This document shows, one piece after another, positions 1-8,126 of a stretch of 64,000 nt of DNA. How positions within the stretch are numbered: position 1 is the stretch's first letter; each line of letters opens with the position of its first letter. The notes beneath the pieces are model-generated. The model made no database searches. It saw only the letters and a program-made list of their open reading frames with translations, and was not told the DNA's origin. The DNA lies in NCBI RefSeq assembly GCF_012913485.1, contig NZ_CP051774.1, positions 4,092,001 through 4,156,000 on the forward strand. Direction: 5' to 3'. The position numbers were made by a program, and so were the translations under genes. This DNA comes from Luteolibacter luteus. GTDB taxonomy: Bacteria; Verrucomicrobiota; Verrucomicrobiia; Verrucomicrobiales; Akkermansiaceae.

Positions 1-1
1 A

Positions 2-544
2 GGTGCCGGTGTGGTTGTGATCGAGGAACTCGAGCACGCCAAGGCGCGCGGGGCGAAAATTTACGCCGAACTCGTCGGCTACGGTGTTAGCGCGGATGCC
101 CACCATCTCAGCGCCCCGTCCCCGGACGGCAGCGGCCCGGCCTATGCCATCGGCATGGCGCTGAAGCACGCGAAGCTGAACCCGGAAGAAGTGCAGTATC
201 TGAATGCTCACGCCACCTCGACCGGCCTGGGAGACATCGCCGAAACCCGCGCGATCAAGCTCGCCTTCGGCGACTACGCCACGAACGGCCTGATGGTCAG
301 CTCCACCAAGTCGATGACCGGCCACATGCTTGGTGCTGCAGGCGGCATCGAGATGATCGCCTCCATCATGTCGATCGTCGACAGCGTCGTCCCGCCGACG
401 ATCAACGTGGAAAACCAGGATCCCGAGTGTGATCTCGATGTGGTCCCGAACACCGCCCGTGAAACAAAGGTGGACGTGGCCCTCAGTAACAGCTTCGGTT
501 TCGGCGGGCACAATGCTTCGCTGATTGTGAAGCGGTTTTCATGA
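2..544 (+). CDS. fabF: 3-oxoacyl-[acyl-carrier-protein] synthase II, C-terminal part (5' end outside window)
   Basis: This is the condensing enzyme of fatty-acid elongation, joining malonyl-ACP to a growing acyl-ACP in the cytosol. The reading frame is open to the first bases of the window, so only about 180 C-terminal residues are seen. Both catalytic histidine motifs of the KAS family are present: [11 protein letters not shown] and [13 protein letters not shown]. The C-terminal glycine-rich signature [11 protein letters not shown] is intact. The active-site Cys lies upstream, outside the window. The TGA stop overlaps the ATG of the thioesterase gene (ATGA), which suggests co-translation. 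KAS II rather than KAS I is inferred from the motif wording. Confidence 0.93.
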   Translation, partial: GAGVVVIEELEHAKARGAKIYAELVGYGVSADAHHLSAPSPDGSGPAYAIGMALKHAKLNPEEVQYLNAHATSTGLGDIAETRAIKLAFGDYATNGLMVSSTKSMTGHMLGAAGGIEMIASIMSIVDSVVPPTINVENQDPECDLDVVPNTARETKVDVALSNSFGFGGHNASLIVKRFS

Positions 545-939
545 TTTCACCGCTCTACATACACCATTCCCAGATCGCCTTCGGGGATACCGACTGCAGC
601 AGTTGGATCCATTTCCCGAAGATCTTCCGCCACGTCGAGGAGGCAGAGCATGCCTTCCTCGAAAGGCAGGGGATCACGATCATCGATCGTGAACTCGGTG
701 GCTGGCCGCGGGTGCATGTCTCCTGCGACTTCAAGCAACCCCTCCGTTTCGGCGATAAGATCGAGGTCCATCTAGGCATCGAAAAAATCGGCGCCGCCTC
801 GATCAACTGGCTCTTCGAAGTCCTGAAGGACGGAGAAGTCTACGCGCTCGGAAAGATCGTCTCAGTGCGCGTCGACAACCAAGGAAAGCCACTCGTAATC
901 GATGAGGAGACGAGGGCGAAGCTGGTGCCGATGTCTTAG
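541..939 (+). CDS. Acyl-CoA thioesterase, hotdog fold (YbgC/4-hydroxybenzoyl-CoA thioesterase family)
   Basis: A 132-residue single-hotdog protein that probably hydrolyses acyl-CoA or acyl-ACP thioesters. The N-terminal stretch [18 protein letters not shown] matches the family signature in which an Asp (near residue 17) is catalytic and a Tyr/His-containing turn follows. The usual Tyr of D-x-x-Y/G-hxxY is replaced here (DCSSWIHF). Length is normal for the family. The start ATG overlaps the fabF stop, so the enzyme is probably made with fabF and may release or edit acyl chains in the same pathway. The exact substrate cannot be told from sequence. Confidence 0.8.
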   Translation: MISPLYIHHSQIAFGDTDCSSWIHFPKIFRHVEEAEHAFLERQGITIIDRELGGWPRVHVSCDFKQPLRFGDKIEVHLGIEKIGAASINWLFEVLKDGEVYALGKIVSVRVDNQGKPLVIDEETRAKLVPMS

Positions 940-942
940 CGC

Positions 943-1260
943 TTAGCCCGGAAGATTTCGATCCAGCCTGCTGAGGCAAACTCTCCGATAGATCCGATGA
1001 GCCGCCGCAATCATCAGGCTGGCAGGTGAGCTGAGGGACCAAAGCAGGTTCTGCAGGGGCATGGGAGATGCCGCGATGATGAAAAGCGGAGCAACGAGGA
1101 GAGCCGCGATCGCAATGATGAAGAACAAATTGGCAAGCATGCCGTGGAGTCTGATCGCACGGCTGAGCCTGTCGTTCTCGATCGGTTTCGCGTCGGCTAT
1201 CGGATCTGCCGGCTGATAGGGACCGTCTCCATCAAGAATGTCGGCCTTTTTTCCCCTCAT
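943..1260 (-). CDS. Small two-helix membrane protein, unknown function
   Basis: A predicted protein of 105 residues converging on the thioesterase gene, with stop codons 3 bp apart. The first 40 residues are polar (start MRGKKADILDGDGPYQ). They are followed by two hydrophobic segments near residues 42-64 and 68-88, then a basic tail (HRIYRRVCLSRLDRNLPG). The frame continues upstream to a TTG at 1317, but the ATG at 1260 is the more likely start. I do not recognise the family. Support is the open frame plus a coherent membrane-protein profile, so it stays tentative. Confidence 0.45.
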   Translation of the reverse strand: MRGKKADILDGDGPYQPADPIADAKPIENDRLSRAIRLHGMLANLFFIIAIAALLVAPLFIIAASPMPLQNLLWSLSSPASLMIAAAHRIYRRVCLSRLDRNLPG

Positions 1261-1372
1261 GGGATGACCAATGCCGTGGATCCCGTTTTTCGTCTTCCAA
1301 GGCAGCGTTGCTCTCAATTTTTCCGCGGCTGATAAAAGAAGCTCACAGGAGTCCGGGTAGGGCTTCTCCGGA

Positions 1373-1403
1373 AAACAAAAACGGACGCCTTTGGGGCGTC
1401 CGT
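1373..1403 (-). terminator. Rho-independent terminator of rpsU
   Basis: A perfect 9-bp stem (ACGGACGCC at 1381-1389 pairing with GGCGTCCGT at 1395-1403) with a 5-nt loop. On the minus strand it is followed by a TTTTGTTTT tract at 1373-1381. It lies about 30 bp past the rpsU stop. Confidence 0.87.
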
Positions 1404-1433
1404 CCTGCTTCTGACTTCTAGGAAAGGATGTCT

Positions 1434-1694
1434 TCAGGCCTCGGCGGCAGCAGCGGCGGCTTCTTCAGCCTTGGCGCTCTGAGACGGGCTGGTGTAGCGC
1501 CAGCGCACTTTGTGGCGCTTCGGAGCGGTACGGGCCTTGCGGATCTTGCGTGCGGCGGGGGACTCGAAAGCGCGGCGGCGGCGCATTTCCTCGAGGATGC
1601 CCTCGGTGTCCAGTTTGGTCTTGAGGCGCTTCAGGGCACGATCAACGGGCTCGCCCTTTTTCACCACTACTCCACGCATGCTACGGTCGCTCAT
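1434..1694 (-). CDS. rpsU: Small ribosomal subunit protein bS21
   Basis: An 86-residue basic protein of the 30S subunit, near the anti-Shine-Dalgarno end of 16S rRNA. The family pattern is clear: VVVKKGEPVDRALKRLKTK, then ILEEMRRRRAFESPAARK and a long basic helix. The C-terminus adds a tail of about 20 residues rich in Ala and Glu (KAEEAAAAAAEA), longer than the classical 71-residue protein. I chose the ATG at 1694 (MSDRSMRG). The ATG at 1679 is an alternative, and a longer frame upstream looks non-coding. The gene is monocistronic with its own terminator. Confidence 0.92.
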   Translation of the reverse strand: MSDRSMRGVVVKKGEPVDRALKRLKTKLDTEGILEEMRRRRAFESPAARKIRKARTAPKRHKVRWRYTSPSQSAKAEEAAAAAAEA

Positions 1695-1812
1695 TCGGTT
1701 CGAATCTTGTTTTCCTAGAAGTCGGGGCGCGGAAGCTATGAGGGAGCCGCTCACCTGTCAATCCGGGAGTTGGCGATTTTCACGGGCTTTCGGAGGGCTT
1801 GATTGTCGGAAA

Positions 1813-2307
1813 ATGCGGGCCAGTTTCGCGCCCGTGAAGCCCGCCATTGGTGATCCCGCCCCCCTGTTTGCCGCCCCGGTCGCGGGTGATGGCTATGCCG
1901 AAGACGCCACTGTCTCCCTCGCCGATCTCCGTGGCGAGCGGGTCGTGCTGGTCTTTTATCCCAAGGACGACACCCCGGGCTGCACCAAGCAAGCCTGTGC
2001 TCTCCGGGACAGCTGGGACGGCGTGAAGTCGCAGGCGAAGATCTTCGGAGTGAGCGTCGATCCGGTGAAAAAGCACCGAAAATTCATCGCCAAATACGAG
2101 CTGCCCTATCCTCTGATTTCTGATGAGGATCAGTCGATTGTAAGTGCCTATGGCGTCTGGGTGGAAAAGTCGATGTATGGAAAGACCTTCATGGGCACGG
2201 AGCGGACCACCTTCCTCATTGGGGCGGATGGCCGGATTGAGACGGTTCTTGAGAAGGTATCGCCTGAGAAGCATCTGGAACTCCTTCAGCAGGCCTTGGG
2301 GTGTTGA
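1813..2307 (+). CDS. bcp: Thiol peroxidase, Bcp/PrxQ-type peroxiredoxin
   Basis: A 164-residue peroxiredoxin that reduces hydrogen peroxide and organic hydroperoxides, normally recycled by thioredoxin. The motif FYPKDDTPGCTKQACALRD places the peroxidatic Cys at residue 57 and a resolving Cys five residues later at 62, the PrxQ arrangement. The thioredoxin-like fold continues with FGVSVDPVKKHRKF and a C-terminal ERTTFLIGADG strand. The frame extends far upstream without support. The ATG at 1813 gives a product of family length, although about 9 residues longer at the N-terminus than many homologues. It is divergent from rpsU. Confidence 0.93.
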   Translation: MRASFAPVKPAIGDPAPLFAAPVAGDGYAEDATVSLADLRGERVVLVFYPKDDTPGCTKQACALRDSWDGVKSQAKIFGVSVDPVKKHRKFIAKYELPYPLISDEDQSIVSAYGVWVEKSMYGKTFMGTERTTFLIGADGRIETVLEKVSPEKHLELLQQALGC

Positions 2308-2368
2308 TGATCCCTCCAATGCTATTGAGCTTTCCCCGGCGGAAGTCTTAGTCTCCGCCCACGTCCCC

Positions 2369-2803
2369 ATGTCGAATTCCTTGTCCAAACCTCCCGCTCA
2401 TCCCGGAGCCGCTCTTCTGGCGATTGCGGGAATGTCGCTGGTGGTGGCTCTGGCCTTGGAAATTATGGGCCTTTCCCGGAAATTCGATGCGCTGGTTTCG
2501 CAGTGGATCTCCGGCTCCGGTCTCGGCGGCGAATTTCGCCAGCTTCCCTCCTACGCCGTATGGCTGTGGGTGATTCCCTTGGTTTTCGGCCTCGCGGCAG
2601 GGATGCTGGGTTCTCGGGAAAATTGGCGACGTGCCGTGCTCTGGTCCACCACGCTGGCGCTTACCTTGGCATGGATTCCAGTCCTTGCCTTGGCCGGCTA
2701 CAAGGCCACGGTGACGATGCCCTTTGGCGCGCTGGTATGGTGTGGCCTCTGGTCGATGATCTACGCCACCCGTCATCAGGAGCCCGGTGACCAACCTGGC
2801 TGA
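2369..2803 (+). CDS. Multi-pass membrane protein, unknown function
   Basis: A 144-residue protein with about four hydrophobic segments: residues 12-31 (GAALLAIAGMSLVVALALEI), about 61-78, about 88-107 and about 114-130. A short polar tail ends HQEPGDQPG. I recognise no conserved motif or family. The start at 2369 is the first ATG after the bcp stop that precedes the hydrophobic region. It sits between bcp and recR, 18 bp before recR, so it may be read through into recR. Confidence 0.6.
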   Translation: MSNSLSKPPAHPGAALLAIAGMSLVVALALEIMGLSRKFDALVSQWISGSGLGGEFRQLPSYAVWLWVIPLVFGLAAGMLGSRENWRRAVLWSTTLALTLAWIPVLALAGYKATVTMPFGALVWCGLWSMIYATRHQEPGDQPG

Positions 2804-2821
2804 GATTTCTTTTCCTTTCGA

Positions 2822-3421
2822 ATGGCACGCATCGAATATCCCGAGGCCGTCGGCCGTTTGGTGGAAGAACTCCGCCGTCTGCCCGGTGTCGGCCCGCGTA
2901 GCGCCGAGCGTATCGCCATTTGGTTGCTCCAGAGTGCGAAGGCGGATCCCTTGGCCCTTGCCCGGGCTCTGGAAGTCGCCAAAGAGGAAGTCATCGCCTG
3001 CTCGAATTGCGGCTTTTTCGCTACGGCGGAGCGCTGCGCGATTTGCTCCGATCCCTCGCGTGAGTCGGTAATTTGTGTGGTCGAGCAGGCGACGGACGTG
3101 CTGCCGCTTGAACGCTCGGGAGCTTTCAAAGGCCGCTATCACTGCCTTGGGGGCAAGCTTTCGCCACTGGATAACGTCACTCCGGATGACCTGCGAATCG
3201 GGTCACTGCTCCGCCGGATCGAGGAGGAAAAGGTACCCGAGGTCATTCTCGCTCCTGGTTCCGATGTGGAAGGTGAAGCCACCGCCAATTACATCGCCGG
3301 CATGCTGCGCGGCCGCTGCCACGTCACCCGGATCGCCCAGGGGCTGCCGGCAGGCGGCGGCTTGGAGCATGCGGATGCCTTGACCCTTGCCCGGGCTCTG
3401 GAAGGCCGCCGGGGCCTTTGA
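2822..3421 (+). CDS. recR: Recombination mediator protein RecR
   Basis: RecR works with RecO/RecF to load RecA on gapped DNA. The 199-residue protein has the full architecture: an N-terminal helix-hairpin-helix (RRLPGVGPRSAERIA), a four-Cys zinc finger with Cys60, 63, 72 and 75 (CSNCGFFATAERCAIC), then a Toprim domain (VICVVEQATDVLPLERSG, ILAPGSDVEGEATANYIA) and the C-terminal Walker-B-like GLPAGGGLEHADALTLARAL. Length is typical. The leader before the ATG is pyrimidine-rich (TTTCTTTTCCTTTCGA) with no Shine-Dalgarno sequence. It is not next to dnaX or YbaB in this window, unlike in many genomes. Confidence 0.96.
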   Translation: MARIEYPEAVGRLVEELRRLPGVGPRSAERIAIWLLQSAKADPLALARALEVAKEEVIACSNCGFFATAERCAICSDPSRESVICVVEQATDVLPLERSGAFKGRYHCLGGKLSPLDNVTPDDLRIGSLLRRIEEEKVPEVILAPGSDVEGEATANYIAGMLRGRCHVTRIAQGLPAGGGLEHADALTLARALEGRRGL

Positions 3422-3460
3422 TTCTTCCGCTTTCTTTTCTTTCTATCGTATTCTTTCTCC

Positions 3461-4336
3461 ATGCCCACTCCTCCCCGCAAGCGCCCGAACTACCAAGCGA
3501 AGAAGGCATGGCAACGCCCCGGCCCGCCGCAGGGAAAACCGCCCTTCAAGTCTTCCGCACCGCGAGGCCCGAAGAAAGAGCAGGGCTGGGACCAAGTGGC
3601 GGGTTGGTATGACAAGCTCGTCGGAGAGCGCGGCTCGGATTACCATCGCAATGTTATCCTGCCGGCTGCGATGCGGCTCTTGGCTCCGGCGCCAGGGGAA
3701 AAGGTTCTCGATCTCTGTTGTGGCCAGGGTGTGCTGATCCCGCTGCTGCTGGAAGCAAAGGTGGGAGGCGTGACTGGCGTGGATGCCAGCCCGCGGTTGA
3801 TCGAGTCCGCCAAGGCCCGCTTCGACCGTGAAAAGCGCGTCGAACTTATGGTGGCGGATGCTTGTGCGCCAGGCCCGTGGGCCGATGGCTCGCATGATGC
3901 GGCCGCCTGCATCATGGCGGTGCACGACGTGCCGGATCTCCCCGCGATGGCGCGGCAGCTTGCGAATGCGTTGAAACCGGGTGGGCGTTTCGTGGCGATT
4001 TTCATGCATCCCTGCTTCCGCATTCCGCAGCAGGCGCATTGGGGCTGGGATGAGGGCCGGAAGCTTCAATTCCGTCGCGTGGACCGCTATGGCGTACCGC
4101 AGGAAATCCCAATCGTCACACATCCGGGGCAGGGCGGGGGAGACACCACCACCTTCTACCATCGCCCGGTCGGGCAGGTGCTCACGGCTTTTGGGCAGGC
4201 GGGTCTGGCCGTCGAAGTTTGCGAGGAGCTTTTCAGCCACCGTCGCTCCCAGCCCGGGCCGCGGGCGAAGGGGGAAAACCGCGCGGTGCAGGAGTTCCCT
4301 GTGTTCATGGCGATCCGCGCGGTGAAGCTGCCTTGA
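3461..4336 (+). CDS. Class I SAM-dependent methyltransferase
   Basis: A 291-residue protein. The first 40 residues are a basic, Pro-rich, probably disordered tail (MPTPPRKRPNYQAKKAWQRP) that could bind nucleic acid. Residue 80 onward shows the Rossmann SAM-binding motif (KVLDLCCGQGVLIPLLLEA), the acidic end of strand 2 (VTGVDASPRLIE) and motif IV region (HDAAACIMAVHDVPD). The second half resembles the Methyltransf_11/25 families. Substrate is unknown. The basic tail hints at RNA or ribosomal protein but this is inference. Start is the only ATG near a strong pyrimidine-rich leader. Confidence 0.83.
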   Translation: MPTPPRKRPNYQAKKAWQRPGPPQGKPPFKSSAPRGPKKEQGWDQVAGWYDKLVGERGSDYHRNVILPAAMRLLAPAPGEKVLDLCCGQGVLIPLLLEAKVGGVTGVDASPRLIESAKARFDREKRVELMVADACAPGPWADGSHDAAACIMAVHDVPDLPAMARQLANALKPGGRFVAIFMHPCFRIPQQAHWGWDEGRKLQFRRVDRYGVPQEIPIVTHPGQGGGDTTTFYHRPVGQVLTAFGQAGLAVEVCEELFSHRRSQPGPRAKGENRAVQEFPVFMAIRAVKLP

Positions 4337-4461
4337 TCCGGTAAGGTTTTGACCGAAGCGGGCAGCGGAAGCGGTGGTGCCCGTCTTTTTGCCAGAGGCT
4401 CCGGTTTGGCGGGATTTTTCCCCTTTCCCCGGGGGGAAGAGAGTCCTAGTTTCCCGCCCAC

Positions 4462-5475
4462 ATGAGCGGCTGCCACGGTCCCCAGATGAAGATGGATCCC
4501 GGTTTGCACCAGGACAAGAAGCCTTCCTGGATCAAGGTTCGGCTTCCGAACAACCCGGTGTTCTGGTCGACCAAGTCCCTCATTACGGACCTCAAGCTGG
4601 TGACCGTATGCGAGGAGGCGCAGTGCCCGAACCGTTGGGAATGCTGGGGCCAAGGAACGGCCACCTTCATGATCGCGGGTGAGAAGTGTACCCGCGCCTG
4701 CGGCTTCTGTGCGGTGAAGACCGCCAAGCCTGATGCGCTCGAATCGGATGAACCTTTCCGCGTGGCCGAGGCCACGCGCCGCATGAAGCTCCGCCACGTG
4801 GTGATCACCGCGGTGGCCCGTGACGATCTTCGCGATGGGGGTGCCCAGCACTTCCAGCAGACCATTGAGGCCGTGCGCGCGATGAATCCCGGCATCGTGA
4901 TCGAGGTGTTGGTTCCTGATTTCAACGACCGCGACTGGGCTCTTGAAATGGTGATGGAAGCCCGCCCGCACATCTTCAACCACAACCTGGAAACGGTGGA
5001 ACGGCTCACGCCGCTCGTCCGCTCCCGCGCCAAGTATCACCGGAGTCTCGCCGTTCTCAAGAAGGCGAAGGCCATGGTGAATGGCAAGGTCGCCACCAAG
5101 AGTGGTATCATGCTTGGGCTCGGCGAGCAAAGGGACGAAATCCTGCGCGCGATGGATGACCTTCTCGCCGCGGATGTCACCGTGCTGACGATGGGCCAGT
5201 ATCTCCGTCCGACACCGCGCCATTTGCCGGTGGTGGAATACATCGAGCCTGCCGCTTTCGATGAGCTGAAGCAGATTGCATTGGAGAAGGGCTTCCGCCA
5301 CGTGGCCAGCGGCCCGCTGGTCCGCAGCTCCTATCATGCGGCCGACTTCCGCCCGGAGCTCGACATCATGGATGAGATCGAGAAGACGGCGCCGTCCCAT
5401 GGACTGGATCTCCAGCCGGAGGATCTGCCGATTCCGGCGGCTCGTCCGGCACTGGTGAAGGCTTCGGTGGCGTGA
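4462..5475 (+). CDS. lipA: Lipoyl synthase
   Basis: A radical-SAM enzyme that inserts two sulfurs into octanoyl groups on E2/GcvH proteins. The 337-residue protein shows both iron-sulfur sets: the auxiliary cluster cysteines 50, 55 and 61 (VCEEAQCPNRWEC) and the radical-SAM CxxxCxxC at 76, 80 and 83 (CTRACGFC). The conserved C-terminal RSSY, whose Ser ligates the auxiliary cluster, is present (GPLVRSSYHA). The N-terminal extension is short. No lipB is adjacent. The stop codon overlaps a GTG start of the next gene, so the two are probably co-translated. Confidence 0.97.
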   Translation: MSGCHGPQMKMDPGLHQDKKPSWIKVRLPNNPVFWSTKSLITDLKLVTVCEEAQCPNRWECWGQGTATFMIAGEKCTRACGFCAVKTAKPDALESDEPFRVAEATRRMKLRHVVITAVARDDLRDGGAQHFQQTIEAVRAMNPGIVIEVLVPDFNDRDWALEMVMEARPHIFNHNLETVERLTPLVRSRAKYHRSLAVLKKAKAMVNGKVATKSGIMLGLGEQRDEILRAMDDLLAADVTVLTMGQYLRPTPRHLPVVEYIEPAAFDELKQIALEKGFRHVASGPLVRSSYHAADFRPELDIMDEIEKTAPSHGLDLQPEDLPIPAARPALVKASVA

Positions 5476-5909
5476 AGAACAAACGCCTCGCAGTCGGCTG
5501 CCTGATCATGCTGCTCGCGGGAGGCCCCGGGCTTGGCTTCATCGGGTGGATGATATTCGGGAATCACTCGCGCTACGTCACGGGTGCCAAGGACCATGAG
5601 TTCGCGGATCCCAGTGCGGGGCCGATCGACTACTACGAGAATCGCAATATCTCCGGCCTTCAGGTGGTGACCTACGCCGTGGCCGAGGACGAGTTCAAGC
5701 CCTTCGCCGAACGTCACGGCTGGAAGCTGGAATGGAAGCCGGAAGGGGCGATCATCCCGACTCCTGCAGCATGCGCGGCGGGAGACTTCTCGTTCAAGCC
5801 ACTGGGTCCCTGTTGGTACTATGAAGATCGTAGGAGCAATGGCGGAGGTATCTCCGTTGCCTTTGTGCCCGGGTCTTCAAGGGCCTACATTTACAAGACC
5901 AGTCGCTAG
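5472..5909 (+). CDS. Membrane-anchored protein of unknown function downstream of lipA
   Basis: A 145-residue protein starting at a GTG that overlaps the lipA TGA (GTGA). Residues 7-29 form one hydrophobic segment (AVGCLIMLLAGGPGLGFIGW), either an anchor or a signal. The rest is soluble and would lie outside the cytoplasmic membrane, with a cluster of aromatic residues (GPCWYYEDRR). I recognise no family. Translational coupling to lipA suggests shared expression, not necessarily shared function. The hairpin at 5926-5954 follows within 17 bp. Confidence 0.65.
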   Translation: MKNKRLAVGCLIMLLAGGPGLGFIGWMIFGNHSRYVTGAKDHEFADPSAGPIDYYENRNISGLQVVTYAVAEDEFKPFAERHGWKLEWKPEGAIIPTPAACAAGDFSFKPLGPCWYYEDRRSNGGGISVAFVPGSSRAYIYKTSR

Positions 5910-5925
5910 GCTGCCCGGCAAAAGA

Positions 5926-5954
5926 AAAGGCCCGCGGTAGTGCCGCGAGCCTTT
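5926..5954. terminator. Hairpin between convergent genes, probable bidirectional terminator
   Basis: AAAGGC at 5926-5931 pairs with GCCTTT at 5949-5954. One mismatch is followed by CGCGG at 5933-5937 pairing with CCGCG at 5943-5947 around a TAGTG loop. The stem ends in A/T runs on both sides. It sits between the stop of the lipA-linked gene and the stop of murA. Confidence 0.7.
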
Positions 5955-5961
5955 GCCAGGA

Positions 5962-7230
5962 CTACTCCCGCACGCGCTCCACGTGGGCACCGAGGGCGAG
6001 GAGCTTTTCATCGATGTGCTCGTAGCCGCGGTCGATGTGATAGAGGCGGCGGATTTCGGTCGAGCCCTTTGCCGTCAGGCCTGCGAGGACCAATGCAGCG
6101 GAGGCACGGAGGTCGCTGGCCATTACCGGAGCGGCGCTCAGTTTGTCGACGCCCTTGATCATTGCCTTCCCGTTCTCGACGGTGATGTCGGCACCCATGC
6201 GCTTGAGTTCGGCGCAGTGCATGAAGCGCTGGGGGAAAATCGTGTCGACGACAATGCTGGTCCCGGGAGTCGTTGCGAAGAGCGCGGTCATCTGCGCCTG
6301 CATGTCGGTCGGGTAGCCGGGATAGGGCTCGGTTACGATTTCCGCGGACATCGGGGTGTCGCCACGGTGAATCGTGCAGGCGTCGCCCACGTCGTTGAAG
6401 TGCACCTGATGCCCGGCCTTGCGGAGGGTATTGGTGATGGCGACGAGATGTTCGTGGCGGATCCGGCGCAGGGTCACGCCTTCGCCAGCCAAGGCGGCGG
6501 CGGCCATGAAGGTGCCAGCTTCGATACGGTCCGGGATTACGTTGTGAACGCAGCCCTTCAGCTTCTCGACGCCTTCGATCGTGATCACCGGCGTGCCGGC
6601 TCCGGTGATCTTCGCGCCCATCGCGTTGAGGAAATCGGCGAGATCCACGACCTCCGGCTCGCAGGCGGCGGAGGTGATGGTGGTGATGCCTTCCGCGAGG
6701 GTTGCGGCCATCATCACGTTGTCGGTGCCAAGCACCGTGGGGCCACTGGTGCCGCAAAGATCGATCGTTGCACCCTTCAGGCCATCGGGAGCGGAAAGGA
6801 TGACATTTCCTCCCTCCATTTCAGCCTTCGCGCCGAGCGCTTCGAGGCCGCGAATATGGAGATCCACCGGGCGGTCACCGATCACGCAGCCGCCAGGGAG
6901 AGCCACCACGCAGCGGCGTTTGCGGGCCAGCAGGGGCCCCATCACGCAGACGGAGGCGCGCATGCGGCGCACGATGTCGTAGGGAGCTGTATCCGTGATA
7001 TCGCTCGCGGTCACGCGGACCGTGCCGGAGAAGCGTTCCACATCGGCACCCAGACCCGTGAGGATCTGGACCATGTAGTTCGTGTCCGAAACATCGGGAA
7101 CCCGGCGGATCACGCAGTCTTCGTCCGTGAGCAGGGTGGCGGCCAGAATTGGCAGCGAGGCATTTTTCGATCCCGAAATCGTGATCGCCCCGTGAATCGG
7201 GGTGCCGCCGTGAACGATGAGCTTATCCAT
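5962..7230 (-). CDS. murA: UDP-N-acetylglucosamine 1-carboxyvinyltransferase
   Basis: The first committed enzyme of peptidoglycan synthesis, transferring enolpyruvate from PEP to UDP-GlcNAc in the cytosol. The 422-residue product has the substrate-binding ISGSKNASLPILAA near residues 18-31 and the catalytic loop LPGGCVIGDRPVDLHI. Its Cys falls at residue 115, as in E. coli, so the enzyme should be fosfomycin-sensitive in principle. I chose the ATG at 7230 (MDKLIVHGG) because the frame upstream has no family similarity. It lies 23 bp downstream of prmC on the same strand. Confidence 0.96.
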   Translation of the reverse strand: MDKLIVHGGTPIHGAITISGSKNASLPILAATLLTDEDCVIRRVPDVSDTNYMVQILTGLGADVERFSGTVRVTASDITDTAPYDIVRRMRASVCVMGPLLARKRRCVVALPGGCVIGDRPVDLHIRGLEALGAKAEMEGGNVILSAPDGLKGATIDLCGTSGPTVLGTDNVMMAATLAEGITTITSAACEPEVVDLADFLNAMGAKITGAGTPVITIEGVEKLKGCVHNVIPDRIEAGTFMAAAALAGEGVTLRRIRHEHLVAITNTLRKAGHQVHFNDVGDACTIHRGDTPMSAEIVTEPYPGYPTDMQAQMTALFATTPGTSIVVDTIFPQRFMHCAELKRMGADITVENGKAMIKGVDKLSAAPVMASDLRASAALVLAGLTAKGSTEIRRLYHIDRGYEHIDEKLLALGAHVERVRE

Positions 7231-7253
7231 GTGGGAAATCGAAATCGAGGTAA

Positions 7254-8102
7254 CTAGACTGCGGAGCGCCGCGCCGTGGGGAAGCGGGCAATGCCCGAGA
7301 GATCCTTCAGAGTCAAGAGGTCGGTGAGGCCTGCGGTTTCCAGCAATGCTTCCGTCTGCGCAGCTTGGTCGATGCCAATTTCCAGCGCAAGCCATCCGCC
7401 CGGCAGCAGTCGCTTCGCGGCTTCGGGCACGAAACGGCGGATTACGTCGAGCCCGTCCGGTCCACCGAATAGCGCCAGATCGGGGTCGTGCTGCACCTCG
7501 CGGGAAAGCGTGGGCCGATCGACTTCCGGAACGTAGGGGAGATTCGCGACGATCAAGTCGAACCGGGTGTCTCCCAAGGCCGAGAAGAGATCGCTCTCCA
7601 CGAAATCCACATTCGTGATGTCAAGGCGTTGGGCATTCTCCTTCGTGAGTGAAAGAGCTTCGGGCGAAAGGTCGGCGAGGGTGACCCGGGCCTCGGGATT
7701 TTCTGCTGCGAGGGTAAGGCCAAGGATTCCGCTGCCGCAGCCCATGTCGAGGATGCGGGCTCCGGCGGGCAGCTTTGCATTCTTAAGAAGCCACTCGGCG
7801 AGTTCCTCGGTCTCCGGGCGGGGAATCAGAGCGCGGGAGTCTGTTTTGAAATCGCGGTTGTGGAACTGGACGATGCCCAGCAGATGCTGGATCGGCACGC
7901 CATCGCCGCGGCGTTTCAGGAGGTCCCGGAGGGGGACCAGATCGCCCTCATCGAGCGGCTGGTCGAAGCGCAGGTAGAGGTCCATGCGCGTGCAGGAGAG
8001 CTGGTGAGCTACCAGCATCTGCATGTTCCGACGCGCGTCCTCGATGCCTTTCTTGGTCAGGTAAGCGGTTCCTTTGTCGAGGGTCTCAAGGACGGTGGTC
8101 AT
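7254..8102 (-). CDS. prmC: Peptide chain release factor N5-glutamine methyltransferase
   Basis: PrmC methylates the Gln of the GGQ motif in RF1/RF2. The 282-residue protein has the helical N-terminal domain, the linker IPRPETEEL (residues 94-102), a SAM motif (ARILDMGCGSGILGL) and the glutamine-binding tetrapeptide, here NLPY at about 188 in the place of the common NPPY. The start is the ATG at 8102. The TTG just before it is less likely. It is in a minus-strand run with murA downstream and an M20 peptidase upstream. Confidence 0.93.
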   Translation of the reverse strand: MTTVLETLDKGTAYLTKKGIEDARRNMQMLVAHQLSCTRMDLYLRFDQPLDEGDLVPLRDLLKRRGDGVPIQHLLGIVQFHNRDFKTDSRALIPRPETEELAEWLLKNAKLPAGARILDMGCGSGILGLTLAAENPEARVTLADLSPEALSLTKENAQRLDITNVDFVESDLFSALGDTRFDLIVANLPYVPEVDRPTLSREVQHDPDLALFGGPDGLDVIRRFVPEAAKRLLPGGWLALEIGIDQAAQTEALLETAGLTDLLTLKDLSGIARFPTARRSAV

Positions 8103-8126
8103 CAAGCGAATGCGAAAAAAACAGGA